Assembly: GCA_009925805.1 (NCBI GenBank)
Contig: RFQF01000030.1
Location: 1 to 14,147, forward strand
Origin: Flavobacteriia bacterium
GTDB taxonomy: Bacteria; Bacteroidota; Bacteroidia; Flavobacteriales_D; Crocinitomicaceae
Direction: 5' to 3'
DNA length: 14,147 nt
Shown here: piece by piece, positions 1-7,337 of the stretch
How positions within the stretch are numbered: position 1 is the first letter of the stretch
How the letters are laid out: every line of letters starts with the position of its first letter
Notes under the pieces: generated by a model
What the model saw: only the letters and a program-made list of their open reading frames with translations
What the model was told of the DNA's origin: nothing
The model's database searches: none
Translations under genes and position numbers: made by a program

Positions 1-669
1 TGCCGAGAACGGAATGATGTGGGCGTAGTTGTGTTGACGGGTGAAGGTGACAAAGCCTTTTGTTCCGGGGGTGATCAAAACGTCAAAGGCATTGGTGGCT
101 ACATTTCGGAAAACGGGGTACCCCGACTCAATGTATTGGATTTGCACAAAGCGATTCGCTCCTTACCTAAGCCGGTGATTGCGATGGTCAACGGCTACGC
201 TATTGGCGGCGGGCACGTACTTCACGTGGTGTGTGACCTAAGTATCGCCTCGGAAAACGCACGCTTTGGTCAAACGGGCCCAAAAGTTGGCAGTTTTGAT
301 GGCGGATTCGGATCTTCCTTTCTCGCACGGCATGTAGGTCAGAAAAAAGCGCGAGAAATCTGGTTTTTATGCCATCAATATACGGCCGAAGAAGCGGAAA
401 AAATGGGCATGGTCAATAAAGTAGTTCCCTTGTCAGCTTTGGAAGACACCACCGTTGAATGGTGCAAAACCATCATGAAACGCAGCCCGTTAGCCATTCG
501 CATGATCAAGCGTGCCATGAATGCAGAACTGGACGGACAGCACGGACTCATGGAACTTGCCGGCGATGCTACCTTGCTCTATTACCTCACGAACGAAGCC
601 CAGGAAGGAAAACAAGCCTTCTTGGAAAAACGAGATCCTGATTTTCAACAATTCCCTAAATTCCCTTAA
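1..669 (+). CDS. menB: 1,4-dihydroxy-2-naphthoyl-CoA synthase (MenB), 5' end missing
   Basis: Crotonase-fold enzyme that cyclises o-succinylbenzoyl-CoA to 1,4-dihydroxy-2-naphthoyl-CoA in menaquinone synthesis, in the cytoplasm. The frame is open from base 1, so 222 codons of a protein usually about 270-285 residues long are present and the true start lies upstream. The GTG at 19 is internal and is not a start. Visible marks, numbered within the fragment: FCSGGDQ (20-26, oxyanion-hole loop), GGGHVLH (69-75), FGQTGPKVGSFDGG (89-102), REIWFLC, and the family-typical tail RDPDFQQFPKFP. The Gly in QTGPK (residue 93) is the residue known from E. coli-type, bicarbonate-dependent MenB; the other MenB class has Asp there. 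So I infer the bicarbonate-dependent class. The next gene starts two bases after the stop, which suggests an operon. Identity is very sure. Confidence 0.97.
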   Translation, partial: CRERNDVGVVVLTGEGDKAFCSGGDQNVKGIGGYISENGVPRLNVLDLHKAIRSLPKPVIAMVNGYAIGGGHVLHVVCDLSIASENARFGQTGPKVGSFDGGFGSSFLARHVGQKKAREIWFLCHQYTAEEAEKMGMVNKVVPLSALEDTTVEWCKTIMKRSPLAIRMIKRAMNAELDGQHGLMELAGDATLLYYLTNEAQEGKQAFLEKRDPDFQQFPKFP

Positions 670-671
670 TT

Positions 672-2123
672 ATGTCTGTTCGATCCCTTGAACCTAGCGC
701 TCTTTGGAACGCTTTTGCCGATTTAAACGCTGTACCTCGTCCTTCCAAAAAAGAAGAACGTGTCCGTGCTTTCATGATGGACTTTGGAAAATCTCTTGGT
801 TTGGAGACGCTAGAAGATTCCATCGGTAATGTAATTATTAAAAAACCGGCCTCCCACGGCATGGAAAACCGTACCACCGTCATTCTTCAAGCCCATCTCG
901 ACATGGTGCACCAAAAAAATGAAACGACCCGCTTCGATTTCGATCAAGAAGGGATCAAGATGTTCGTGGAGGGAGATTGGGTTAAAGCAGAAGGTACTAC
1001 CCTCGGGGCCGACAACGGAATAGGGGTGGCTGCCATCATGGCTTTGCTCGCTTCACGGGACCTTCAACACCCTGCTCTAGAAGCCTTGTTCACCATCGAT
1101 GAAGAAACTGGCATGACAGGAGCAAAAGAACTGGACGGAAGCCTCTTATCCGGAAAAATATTGCTCAATTTGGACACAGAAGACGACGATGAACTTTCAA
1201 TAGGTTGTGCCGGAGGCATCGATACAAATACCTCGTACACCTATCAAGAAACCAGCATTCATAGTGGTTGGGAAGTTCTTCGCGTTAAAATCCGAGGATT
1301 GTTAGGCGGTCATTCAGGAATGGACATTCATAAAGGCCGTGGCAATGCCAACAAATGGATGGCGCGAATTCTTTGGAACTTAAAACAACACTCAGAAATG
1401 CAACTTATTTCGTTCGACGGAGGAAGTTTAAGAAATGCTATACCTCGCGAAGCTACGTGCCGCGTTGCTGTTCCAAACAAGATCGAAGCCCTGAAACTGA
1501 TCGATCTGAGCCTTGCAATGTTTAAAAATGAGTACCACCACATTGAGCCAGAAATGAGCTTTGAGGTAGAATCGGTTGTGTGCAGCAGCGACGCCGTTTC
1601 GGAGGAAGATTGTACGAAAATCATCAACGTGCTTTGCAATGTGCACAACGGTGTTTTTCGAATGAGCCCAAACATTCCTGACCTCGTGGAGGCTTCTTCC
1701 AGCTTAGCGCGTATTGTGCTTGAGGACGGCAAATTTACCACGCAATCGTTGCAGCGTAGTTCGGTGGATAGTACCAAGGCCGAAGTATGCATGACGATTC
1801 GAGCGGCTTTCGAAAATATGGGAGCAACCGTGGAACAAACCGGGGATTATCCGGGCTGGGAGCCCAATCGAAATTCTGCGATTTTGAACATTATGGAAGA
1901 AATTTATACGAAGTTATTTCATGAGAAACCCCATGTGAAAGCCTGCCATGCCGGATTGGAATGTGGAATTTTGGGAAAACACCTGCCGGGAGTAGAAATG
2001 ATTTCTTTTGGTCCAAACATCCGTGCGGCGCATTCCCCGGACGAAAAAGTACAAATTTCATCCGTTCAAAAATGCTGGTCTTTCTTGCTTGAGACGTTAA
2101 AACACATTCCGAACAACGCCTGA
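672..2123 (+). CDS. pepD: Aminoacyl-histidine dipeptidase (PepD, peptidase M20 family)
   Basis: Zinc-dependent cytosolic peptidase that splits Xaa-His and other dipeptides, giving amino acids back to the cell. At 483 residues it has the usual full length of the family. M20 ligand and catalytic motifs are in order: AHLDMVHQ (74-81, His75 metal ligand, Asp77), GADNGIG (112-118, Asp114 bridging), DEETGMTGA (143-151, Glu144 base and Glu145 ligand), LDTEDDDE (Asp168 region), the lid-domain motif GGHSGMDIHKGRGNA (212-226), and a C-terminal AAHSPDE with His454 as the last ligand. The start at 672 lies two bases after menB and gives the family-typical beginning MSVRSLEPSALWNAF. The stop TGA overlaps the ribBA ATG by one base (TGATG), so the two are probably translationally coupled. 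No key residue is missing. Confidence 0.96.
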   Translation: MSVRSLEPSALWNAFADLNAVPRPSKKEERVRAFMMDFGKSLGLETLEDSIGNVIIKKPASHGMENRTTVILQAHLDMVHQKNETTRFDFDQEGIKMFVEGDWVKAEGTTLGADNGIGVAAIMALLASRDLQHPALEALFTIDEETGMTGAKELDGSLLSGKILLNLDTEDDDELSIGCAGGIDTNTSYTYQETSIHSGWEVLRVKIRGLLGGHSGMDIHKGRGNANKWMARILWNLKQHSEMQLISFDGGSLRNAIPREATCRVAVPNKIEALKLIDLSLAMFKNEYHHIEPEMSFEVESVVCSSDAVSEEDCTKIINVLCNVHNGVFRMSPNIPDLVEASSSLARIVLEDGKFTTQSLQRSSVDSTKAEVCMTIRAAFENMGATVEQTGDYPGWEPNRNSAILNIMEEIYTKLFHEKPHVKACHAGLECGILGKHLPGVEMISFGPNIRAAHSPDEKVQISSVQKCWSFLLETLKHIPNNA

Positions 2124-3331
2124 TGACCAACCACCTAAACACCATTGAGGAAGCCATTGAAGCTATCCAACAAGGTCGAGTAATCATTGTGGTCGATGAT
2201 GAAGACCGCGAAAACGAAGGCGATTTTTTAACGGCGGCACGTAATGCCACCCCCGAGGTGGTGAACTTCATGGCCACGCACGGAAGAGGTTTAATTTGTG
2301 CGCCATTGGCCGAAGACCGATGCGAGTCCTTGGGCTTAGAAATGATGGTCCGTAACAATTCTGCTGCCTATGAGACTCCATTCACGGTGAGTATCGATTT
2401 AATTGGCCATGGTTGCACCACAGGAATTTCAGCTAGCGACCGTTCAAAAACCATTCTTGCCCTGATTGACCCGAAGACACGCCCTGAAGAATTAGGGAAA
2501 CCTGGACATATTTTTCCACTTCGAGCGAGAAAGGGAGGCGTATTGCGTCGCGCAGGCCATACGGAAGCAGCCGTGGATTTATCGAGAATGGCAGGCTTTG
2601 AAGAGGCCGGTGTGATTGTTGAAATCTTGAACGAGGATGGGACCATGGCGCGTTTGCCGCAGCTCATTGAAATTGCACAACGGTTTGATTTAAAAATCAT
2701 TTCCATCGAAGAATTGATTAAATACCGCATTGCAAATGAAACCCACGTAGAAAAACTTGTGGATGTACACATGCCCACCGAATTGGGTGAATTCCAGCTG
2801 CATGCGTTCAAGGATAAAAATACCGACCAAGATCACATCGCGTTAGTTAAAGGTTCTTGGGAACTCGATGAACCAATCTTAGTGCGCGTACATTCGTCGT
2901 GTGTGACAGGAGATATTTTGGGTTCATGCCGCTGCGATTGCGGACCTCAACTTCATCAAGCGATGCGAATGGTTGAAGCGGAGGGTAAAGGTGTCATTGT
3001 CTATTTAAACCAAGAAGGTCGTGGTATCGGACTAGCCAATAAATTAAAGGCTTACAAACTGCAAGAACAAGGAAGAGATACGGTGCAAGCGAATATCGAA
3101 TTAGGCTTTAAGGCCGATGAACGCGATTACGGAATAGGGGCGCAAATGCTTCGCGAACTTGGCGTGAGAAAAATGCGTCTCATGTCGAATAACCCTAAAA
3201 AACGAACCGGATTGATTGGTTATGGACTAGAAATTGTCGAAAACGTTGCCCTTGAGATCCCCAGAAATCCCTTTAACGAGGATTATCTAAAAACCAAACG
3301 CGACCAATTAGGGCACGATTTACACTTGTAG
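2123..3331 (+). CDS. ribBA: Bifunctional 3,4-dihydroxy-2-butanone-4-phosphate synthase / GTP cyclohydrolase II
   Basis: Carries the two entry reactions of riboflavin synthesis. The N-terminal half makes 3,4-dihydroxy-2-butanone 4-phosphate from ribulose 5-phosphate. The C-terminal half opens GTP to the pyrimidine precursor. RibB domain, about 1-203: DDEDRENEGDF with Arg29, Glu30, Glu32, Asp34 (acidic metal and substrate site), TGISASDR (100-107), and RAGHTEAAVDL with His146. RibA domain, about 205-402: VHSSCVTGD with Cys260, CRCDCG with Cys271 and Cys273 (zinc site), NQEGRGIGL (296-304) and DYGIGAQML. All catalytic and zinc residues are present, so both halves should be active, unlike some RibBA proteins in which one half is decayed. 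It lies within the operon; I saw no FMN riboswitch before it, and there is no room for one. Confidence 0.97.
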   Translation: MTNHLNTIEEAIEAIQQGRVIIVVDDEDRENEGDFLTAARNATPEVVNFMATHGRGLICAPLAEDRCESLGLEMMVRNNSAAYETPFTVSIDLIGHGCTTGISASDRSKTILALIDPKTRPEELGKPGHIFPLRARKGGVLRRAGHTEAAVDLSRMAGFEEAGVIVEILNEDGTMARLPQLIEIAQRFDLKIISIEELIKYRIANETHVEKLVDVHMPTELGEFQLHAFKDKNTDQDHIALVKGSWELDEPILVRVHSSCVTGDILGSCRCDCGPQLHQAMRMVEAEGKGVIVYLNQEGRGIGLANKLKAYKLQEQGRDTVQANIELGFKADERDYGIGAQMLRELGVRKMRLMSNNPKKRTGLIGYGLEIVENVALEIPRNPFNEDYLKTKRDQLGHDLHL

Positions 3332-3335
3332 GAAA

Positions 3336-3986
3336 ATGCTGGAAGTACACCAATTAACGAAAAAGTACGGAGAATTATCCATTCTAAAAGATGTAAGCTT
3401 CAGCGTGCAAAAAGGATCGATTATTTCCATAGTAGGATCTTCAGGTGCGGGAAAAACCACCCTTTTACAAATTCTAGGCACTTTGGACAAGCCCAGTTCG
3501 GGAAGTTTTATGTTCGACGGAATCAACCCATTTACCCTAAATCAACAACAGCTGGCTCAGTTTAGAAACAAGAACATTGGCTTCGTTTTTCAGTTTCATC
3601 AGCTGTTGCCAGAGTTTACGGCATTGGAGAACATCATGATTCCCGCCATGATTGGTGGTGATACTAAAAAACAGGCTCAACAGAAAGGATTGTCATTATT
3701 GGAACAAGTGGGCTTAACCGGGAGAGCCTCCCATAAACCCAATGAATTATCGGGAGGGGAACAGCAGCGCATTGCCGTATGCCGGGCGCTGGTCAATCAA
3801 CCAAAAATTGTCTTGGCCGATGAGCCTTCAGGGAATTTGGACAGTCGGAATGCAGATGAACTTCACGATCTTTTTTTCAGTCTTCGTGAAAAACTTGCTC
3901 AAACGTTCATCATTGTAACCCACAATCCAATCTTGGCGCAACGCGCTGACCGCACTATTACGTTGCAAGATGGGGTGATTGTATGA
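3336..3986 (+). CDS. lolD: ABC transporter ATP-binding protein, LolD-like (lipoprotein release)
   Basis: ATPase of the LolCDE/MacB-type ABC family, which powers extraction of lipoproteins from the inner membrane for transfer to the outer membrane. The 216-residue single nucleotide-binding domain shows Walker A GSSGAGKTT (34-42), the Q-loop Gln86 in FVFQFHQLLPEFTALEN (a LolD-type stretch), signature LSGGEQQRIA (138-147), Walker B IVLADEPSGNLD (158-169) and the H-loop His196 in VTHNP. The protein is soluble and must pair with LolC/LolE-type permeases, which are not in this window. That is common in Bacteroidota, where lolD is often separate. It starts four bases after ribBA, and its stop overlaps the next start (ATGA). 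LolD is the best subfamily guess; a MacB/FtsE-like partner for another permease cannot be excluded from sequence alone. Confidence 0.88.
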   Translation: MLEVHQLTKKYGELSILKDVSFSVQKGSIISIVGSSGAGKTTLLQILGTLDKPSSGSFMFDGINPFTLNQQQLAQFRNKNIGFVFQFHQLLPEFTALENIMIPAMIGGDTKKQAQQKGLSLLEQVGLTGRASHKPNELSGGEQQRIAVCRALVNQPKIVLADEPSGNLDSRNADELHDLFFSLREKLAQTFIIVTHNPILAQRADRTITLQDGVIV

Positions 3987-4738
3987 ATTCAACCGAATTA
4001 AGTGAGTTCTTACTCTGGAAATCGGAACAATATGAACACCCCAATTTCATTGAAACGGACCCCATTTCCATACCGCATCATTACAGCCGAAAAGAGGATA
4101 TTGAAATAATTGGGTTAATCGTTGCCACCATCGCTTGGGGGAACCGCAAATCCATCATCCAAAGTGGAAAGCGCCTCATTGATATTTTTGGAGAATCCCC
4201 CTTGGATTTTGTTATGCATTTTAGGGAAAATACACCTCTTACCTTTGTGCATCGAACCTTTTCCAGGGAAGACCTCCGGTTTTTCCTTATGGCACTCCAG
4301 GCTATTTATGAACAAGGAGCCTTGGAATCATGCTTTTGGAAAGCTTCTAACGAACCATTCAGCGCGCGGATTGTGAACTTTCGGACTGCCATGTTAGCTG
4401 CCACTTCGACTCCTGGACATAAGGTTCACCGCCATCTTTCCAATCCATTGGCAAATAGCGCCTGTAAACGATTGAATATGTTCTTAAGGTGGATGGTACG
4501 TTCGTCGGCTAAAGGGGTGGATTTTGGACTTTGGAAGGGCATTGACGCCTCAGAACTCCGAGTGCCGTTGGATGTGCACACAGGAAATACGGCCAGAAGT
4601 TTAGGAATCTTGCAACGAAAACAAAACGATTGGAAGTCCAGTGAAGCACTTTTCAACTATTGTTCGAAGGTCCATCCTCAAGATCCCGGAAGCATCGACT
4701 TCGCGCTATTTGGTCTAGGGGCTTTTGAGAAATTCTAA
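3983..4738 (+). CDS. TIGR02757/DUF2400 family protein (HhH-GPD-like fold, function unknown)
   Basis: Member of the DUF2400/TIGR02757 family, which has no assigned function; family length is about 250 residues, as here (251). Conserved stretches visible: GLIVATIAWGNRKSI (44-58), SACKRLNMFLRWMVR (159-173), VPLDVHTGNTARSLGI (194-209) and a C-terminal HPQDPGSIDFALFGLGAF (231-248). The helix-then-PLDVHTGNTARSLG arrangement resembles the hairpin and the PVDTHVxR...LG segment that carries the catalytic Asp of HhH-GPD DNA glycosylases (Nth/MutY), so Asp197 is the candidate catalytic residue. No iron-sulfur cysteine cluster is present. A DNA-repair glycosylase/lyase role is an inference by fold resemblance, not proven. 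It starts inside the lolD stop (ATGA overlap, translational coupling) and converges with the minus-strand gene at its 3' end, overlapping it by four bases. Confidence 0.82.
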   Translation: MNSTELSEFLLWKSEQYEHPNFIETDPISIPHHYSRKEDIEIIGLIVATIAWGNRKSIIQSGKRLIDIFGESPLDFVMHFRENTPLTFVHRTFSREDLRFFLMALQAIYEQGALESCFWKASNEPFSARIVNFRTAMLAATSTPGHKVHRHLSNPLANSACKRLNMFLRWMVRSSAKGVDFGLWKGIDASELRVPLDVHTGNTARSLGILQRKQNDWKSSEALFNYCSKVHPQDPGSIDFALFGLGAFEKF

Positions 4739-5439
4739 AATACCAAATGTTCTTCGATGAGTATTTTCTCTACTTCTCGAGATACAGAATCGCGTTTGGT
4801 GGCAAGCACGCGACCACCTTCAAATTTCTTTAATTCTTCGTTAAAATAAACCAGTTCCTCGCAAAATGCTAATTGATATTTATTGTTTTTCCAACGGTAA
4901 ACGACGTGGTATTTTTCATTATACTGATCCAAGCGAAAGCGTATAACCAAATCATCGTAGTCGCTATCTTGAATTTGACGCCGCTCTATCAAATTTCCTT
5001 TGAATTTGTTTACCGCAACGAGTACCCCTCCCTCTCGCTCGAAAATAAGTATCCTACGAATCGGAAATTTTGCCTCGGGGTCGGCAAAGGCCAACCCATT
5101 AATTAGTAAAATAAATCCATCCCGAAGGGATTTTGTACGCGATAAAGGGAAAAACTTAAAAAACTTGGGAGAACAAGCCCCCATGGCGTCTCCCACTTTG
5201 GTGGTATCGCAAATTCCAATTTCCTTCAGCAAGGATAATTCGACCCCCGAAGTGAAGGAATTTTGTTTAAAGTCCACTTCGTATTTTTCTACTTTTAACG
5301 CTTCTTTGGGTATTACTTTCGTGGTTTCTTTAGACATAAATTGTCGCCAATACAACATCAAACCCATGCTGAGCACCAAAAGGGACAACACCAAGCCAAA
5401 TGCTATCCTCATCCGTTTTTGCTTTGTATTCCTGTTCAT
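4735..5439 (-). CDS. Membrane-anchored protein of unknown function
   Basis: I do not recognise a family. The 234-residue product has a basic N-terminus (NRNTKQKRMR) followed by one hydrophobic segment at about residues 11-30, then a long hydrophilic part. It fits an N-in, single-pass inner-membrane protein or an uncleaved signal anchor with a periplasmic domain; no lipobox is visible. The soluble part alternates short beta-like and charged stretches (for example ILIFEREGGVLVAVNKF and YHVVYRWKNNKYQLAF) and has isolated cysteines at 77 and 89, eight residues from a CDTT to an ACSP context, that could form a disulfide. The gene starts one base after the stop of the HMG-CoA lyase gene, so it is probably the last gene of that operon. 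Its 3' end overlaps the convergent DUF2400 gene by four bases. The long plus-strand open frame opposite it (5000-5488) looks like a shadow. Confidence 0.75.
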   Translation of the reverse strand: MNRNTKQKRMRIAFGLVLSLLVLSMGLMLYWRQFMSKETTKVIPKEALKVEKYEVDFKQNSFTSGVELSLLKEIGICDTTKVGDAMGACSPKFFKFFPLSRTKSLRDGFILLINGLAFADPEAKFPIRRILIFEREGGVLVAVNKFKGNLIERRQIQDSDYDDLVIRFRLDQYNEKYHVVYRWKNNKYQLAFCEELVYFNEELKKFEGGRVLATKRDSVSREVEKILIEEHLVF

Positions 5440-5440
5440 C

Positions 5441-6310
5441 TCAATAGTATTGATTAAAGATACGTTGCGCCATTTCGTTACATGCTAATAAATGCGGAAA
5501 CTGTACTTGGGTTTCCAATCCTTGTTCTTCGCAGAAGGATAACAACGTGAATGTGTCTAGATTTCCTGTCAATTCATCTTTTGCCATTGGGCATCCTCCT
5601 TTTCCTAGCAAGGCAGTATCAAAATACCGACATCCTGCTTCAATGGCCGAAGCAATAAGCGCTTTAGCATTTACAGGTACTGTATGCAAATGGGCGCCTA
5701 TTTCCACCTGAGGAAGCTCCCTGCTAATTTGTTGGAAAAGATCCTTTACTTGTTCTGGATTAGCACAACCAATCGTATCAGAAAGTGCAAAATGCGATAT
5801 CCCAAGGGTTTCGTGTAGTTCTTTCGCGTAATCAAGCACCAAGTGACTCGACCAAGGGTCTCCATAGGGGTTTCCGAAACCCATCGAAAGGTACACCATA
5901 ACATGCCTATTCGCCCCTTGAACTTCCGCAGCAATGTGTTTCAAACGCTGCTTTGATTCCGAAATCCCCGCATTGGTATTGCGTTGTTGAAATTGTTCCG
6001 AAACCGAAAAGGGATAGCCTAAAAAAGCAATTTTATCGAACTTCAATCCTTGCTCAACTCCTTTTTCATTGGCAACAATAGCCAATAATTGGGTGGGGGT
6101 ATCCCACTGTAAATGCGAAATAACCTCGGCAGTATCTTGCATTTGAGGAATTGCTTTGGGAGAAACAAAACTACCAAAATCCAATCGACTAAAACCGCAT
6201 CTTAACAAGCTATTTAAATAGTTAATCTTCAACTCCGTTGGAATGAACGCATGAATTCCTTGCATGGCATCCCTTGGACATTCCGTGATATGGATCCACT
6301 TAGTTGACAT
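5441..6310 (-). CDS. Hydroxymethylglutaryl-CoA lyase
   Basis: TIM-barrel HMGL-like enzyme expected to cleave 3-hydroxy-3-methylglutaryl-CoA to acetoacetate and acetyl-CoA, the last step of leucine breakdown. From the chosen start (289 residues) I see ECPRDAMQG (10-18, Arg13 and metal ligand Asp14), GFSRLDFGSFVSPKAIPQM (39-57), GFGNPYGDPW (144-153), GAHLHT with metal ligands His207 and His209, GKGGCPMA with catalytic Cys240, and GN with metal ligand Asn249. Spacings His209-Cys240 (31) and Cys240-Asn249 (9) equal those of the human enzyme. Odd point: the Glu that follows the Asn by four residues in the human enzyme (Glu279) is Phe253 here. The start at 6310 is preferred because the open frame upstream (to 6358) reads through pyrD coding sequence. 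The gene then overlaps the pyrD end by 11 bases. The symbol mvaB or hmgL would both be in use. Confidence 0.9.
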   Translation of the reverse strand: MSTKWIHITECPRDAMQGIHAFIPTELKINYLNSLLRCGFSRLDFGSFVSPKAIPQMQDTAEVISHLQWDTPTQLLAIVANEKGVEQGLKFDKIAFLGYPFSVSEQFQQRNTNAGISESKQRLKHIAAEVQGANRHVMVYLSMGFGNPYGDPWSSHLVLDYAKELHETLGISHFALSDTIGCANPEQVKDLFQQISRELPQVEIGAHLHTVPVNAKALIASAIEAGCRYFDTALLGKGGCPMAKDELTGNLDTFTLLSFCEEQGLETQVQFPHLLACNEMAQRIFNQYY

Positions 6311-7337
6311 GATGCGTAAGCGCTTGTTTAATTTGCTTGAGTAATCTAGGTCCCTCATAAATGAATCCCGTATACAATTGAACTAAGGTAGCACCTGCCT
6401 CCAATTTTTCCAGCGCGTCTTTGGCCGTATGAATTCCACCAACCCCTATTATCGGAATCTTTCCCTTTAGCCCTTGGTTCAAATAACGTATTACTTCCGT
6501 AGAACGTTGGGATAACGGCTTACCGGATACGCCACCATTTCCCATTTTAGCAAGTTTCTTTGGATTCGTTGTAAGTCCATCGCGGGAGGTGGTGGTATTC
6601 GTGGCAATAATTCCATCTAAATTCAACGCCAAAGCAATGGCAATGATATCATCTAATTGTGCATTATTCAAATCGGGTGCTATTTTAAGCGCTATGGGTT
6701 TGGGATTTCCCAAGCGTACGTTTAAGGCTTGAATCGACGAAAGCAAACGCTTTAAAGGTTCTTTATCCTGCAGTTCGCGAAGATTTTCCGTGTTGGGAGA
6801 GGAAACATTGACTGCAAAATAATCTACGTAGGGATAAAGTTCAGCAAAGACTATGAGGTAATCTTGCTCTGCTTTCTCATTCGGCGTCCATTTGTTTTTT
6901 CCTATATTTCCCCCAACGATTAAATTACCTCCTTCTTTTCGATTTTTTAAGCGTTCAACAACATCCAAGGATCCGTCATTATTGAAACCCATACGATTTA
7001 TTATGGCGCTATCGGATTTTAAGCGAAACAGCCGAGGTTTAGGATTTCCTTGTTGAGGCATTGGGGTGACGGTGCCAATTTCAACAAAGCCAAAACCTAA
7101 TTTCCCCATGGCTTCAAAACAGGAGGCATTTTTATCAAACCCCGCCGCAAGTCCGATAGGATTCTTGAAAGTCAAACCCCAAAGAACCACTTGAAGCCGT
7201 GAATCATCCTTCGGAGCAATAAACAATCGATTGAACAAGGGGATTCTCAGCGCAGTTTTAATGAAGAAAACCGAAAAATAATGAGCTCTTTCCGCGGGTA
7301 AAAGAAAAAGAAGGAATCTCGTAATTTTATACAGCAT
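6300..7337 (-). CDS. pyrD: Dihydroorotate dehydrogenase (quinone), class 2
   Basis: FMN enzyme on the inner face of the inner membrane that oxidises dihydroorotate to orotate in pyrimidine synthesis and passes electrons to quinone, here presumably menaquinone. The 345-residue length and the N-terminal amphipathic/hydrophobic helical part (1-40, MLYKITRFLLFLLPAERAH) mark class 2. Motifs: NPIGLAAGFDKNA (59-71), EIGTVTPMPQQGNPKPRLFRL (86-106), NRMGFNNDG (114-122), VNVSSPNT with the class-2 catalytic Ser180 and Asn182, LKIAPDL (218-223), NTTTSRDGL (247-255), GGVSGKPL (268-275) and IIGVGGI (296-302, FMN phosphate). A Ser in place of Cys as catalytic base excludes class 1. Its ATG directly abuts the stop of the upstream outer-membrane gene (TAAATG), and its end overlaps the HMG-CoA lyase start, so it is in the middle of a polycistronic run. 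Confidence 0.97.
   Translation of the reverse strand: MLYKITRFLLFLLPAERAHYFSVFFIKTALRIPLFNRLFIAPKDDSRLQVVLWGLTFKNPIGLAAGFDKNASCFEAMGKLGFGFVEIGTVTPMPQQGNPKPRLFRLKSDSAIINRMGFNNDGSLDVVERLKNRKEGGNLIVGGNIGKNKWTPNEKAEQDYLIVFAELYPYVDYFAVNVSSPNTENLRELQDKEPLKRLLSSIQALNVRLGNPKPIALKIAPDLNNAQLDDIIAIALALNLDGIIATNTTTSRDGLTTNPKKLAKMGNGGVSGKPLSQRSTEVIRYLNQGLKGKIPIIGVGGIHTAKDALEKLEAGATLVQLYTGFIYEGPRLLKQIKQALTHHVN

Noticed and set aside
1328..1792. 154-codon minus-strand frame inside pepD
   Set aside because: It lies fully opposite a well-conserved peptidase and has no recognisable motif or signal.
3310..3336. Separate promoter or terminator between ribBA and lolD
   Set aside because: Only four bases separate the genes, and no hairpin or TAnnTTTG element is present.
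4708..4748. Inverted repeat ATTTGGT / ACCAAAT as a bidirectional terminator
   Set aside because: Seven base pairs of mostly A-T with a 27-base spacer and no T-tract; too weak to call.
5000..5488. 162-codon plus-strand open frame opposite the membrane-anchored unknown and the end of the HMG-CoA lyase gene
   Set aside because: No family resemblance. It lies antisense to two frames that fit an operon with one-base spacing, and its composition reads as a shadow.
6311..6358. Longer start for the HMG-CoA lyase (16 extra residues)
   Set aside because: The extension is antisense-free but lies wholly in pyrD coding sequence, and the family begins close to ECPRDAMQG, which fits the ATG at 6310.
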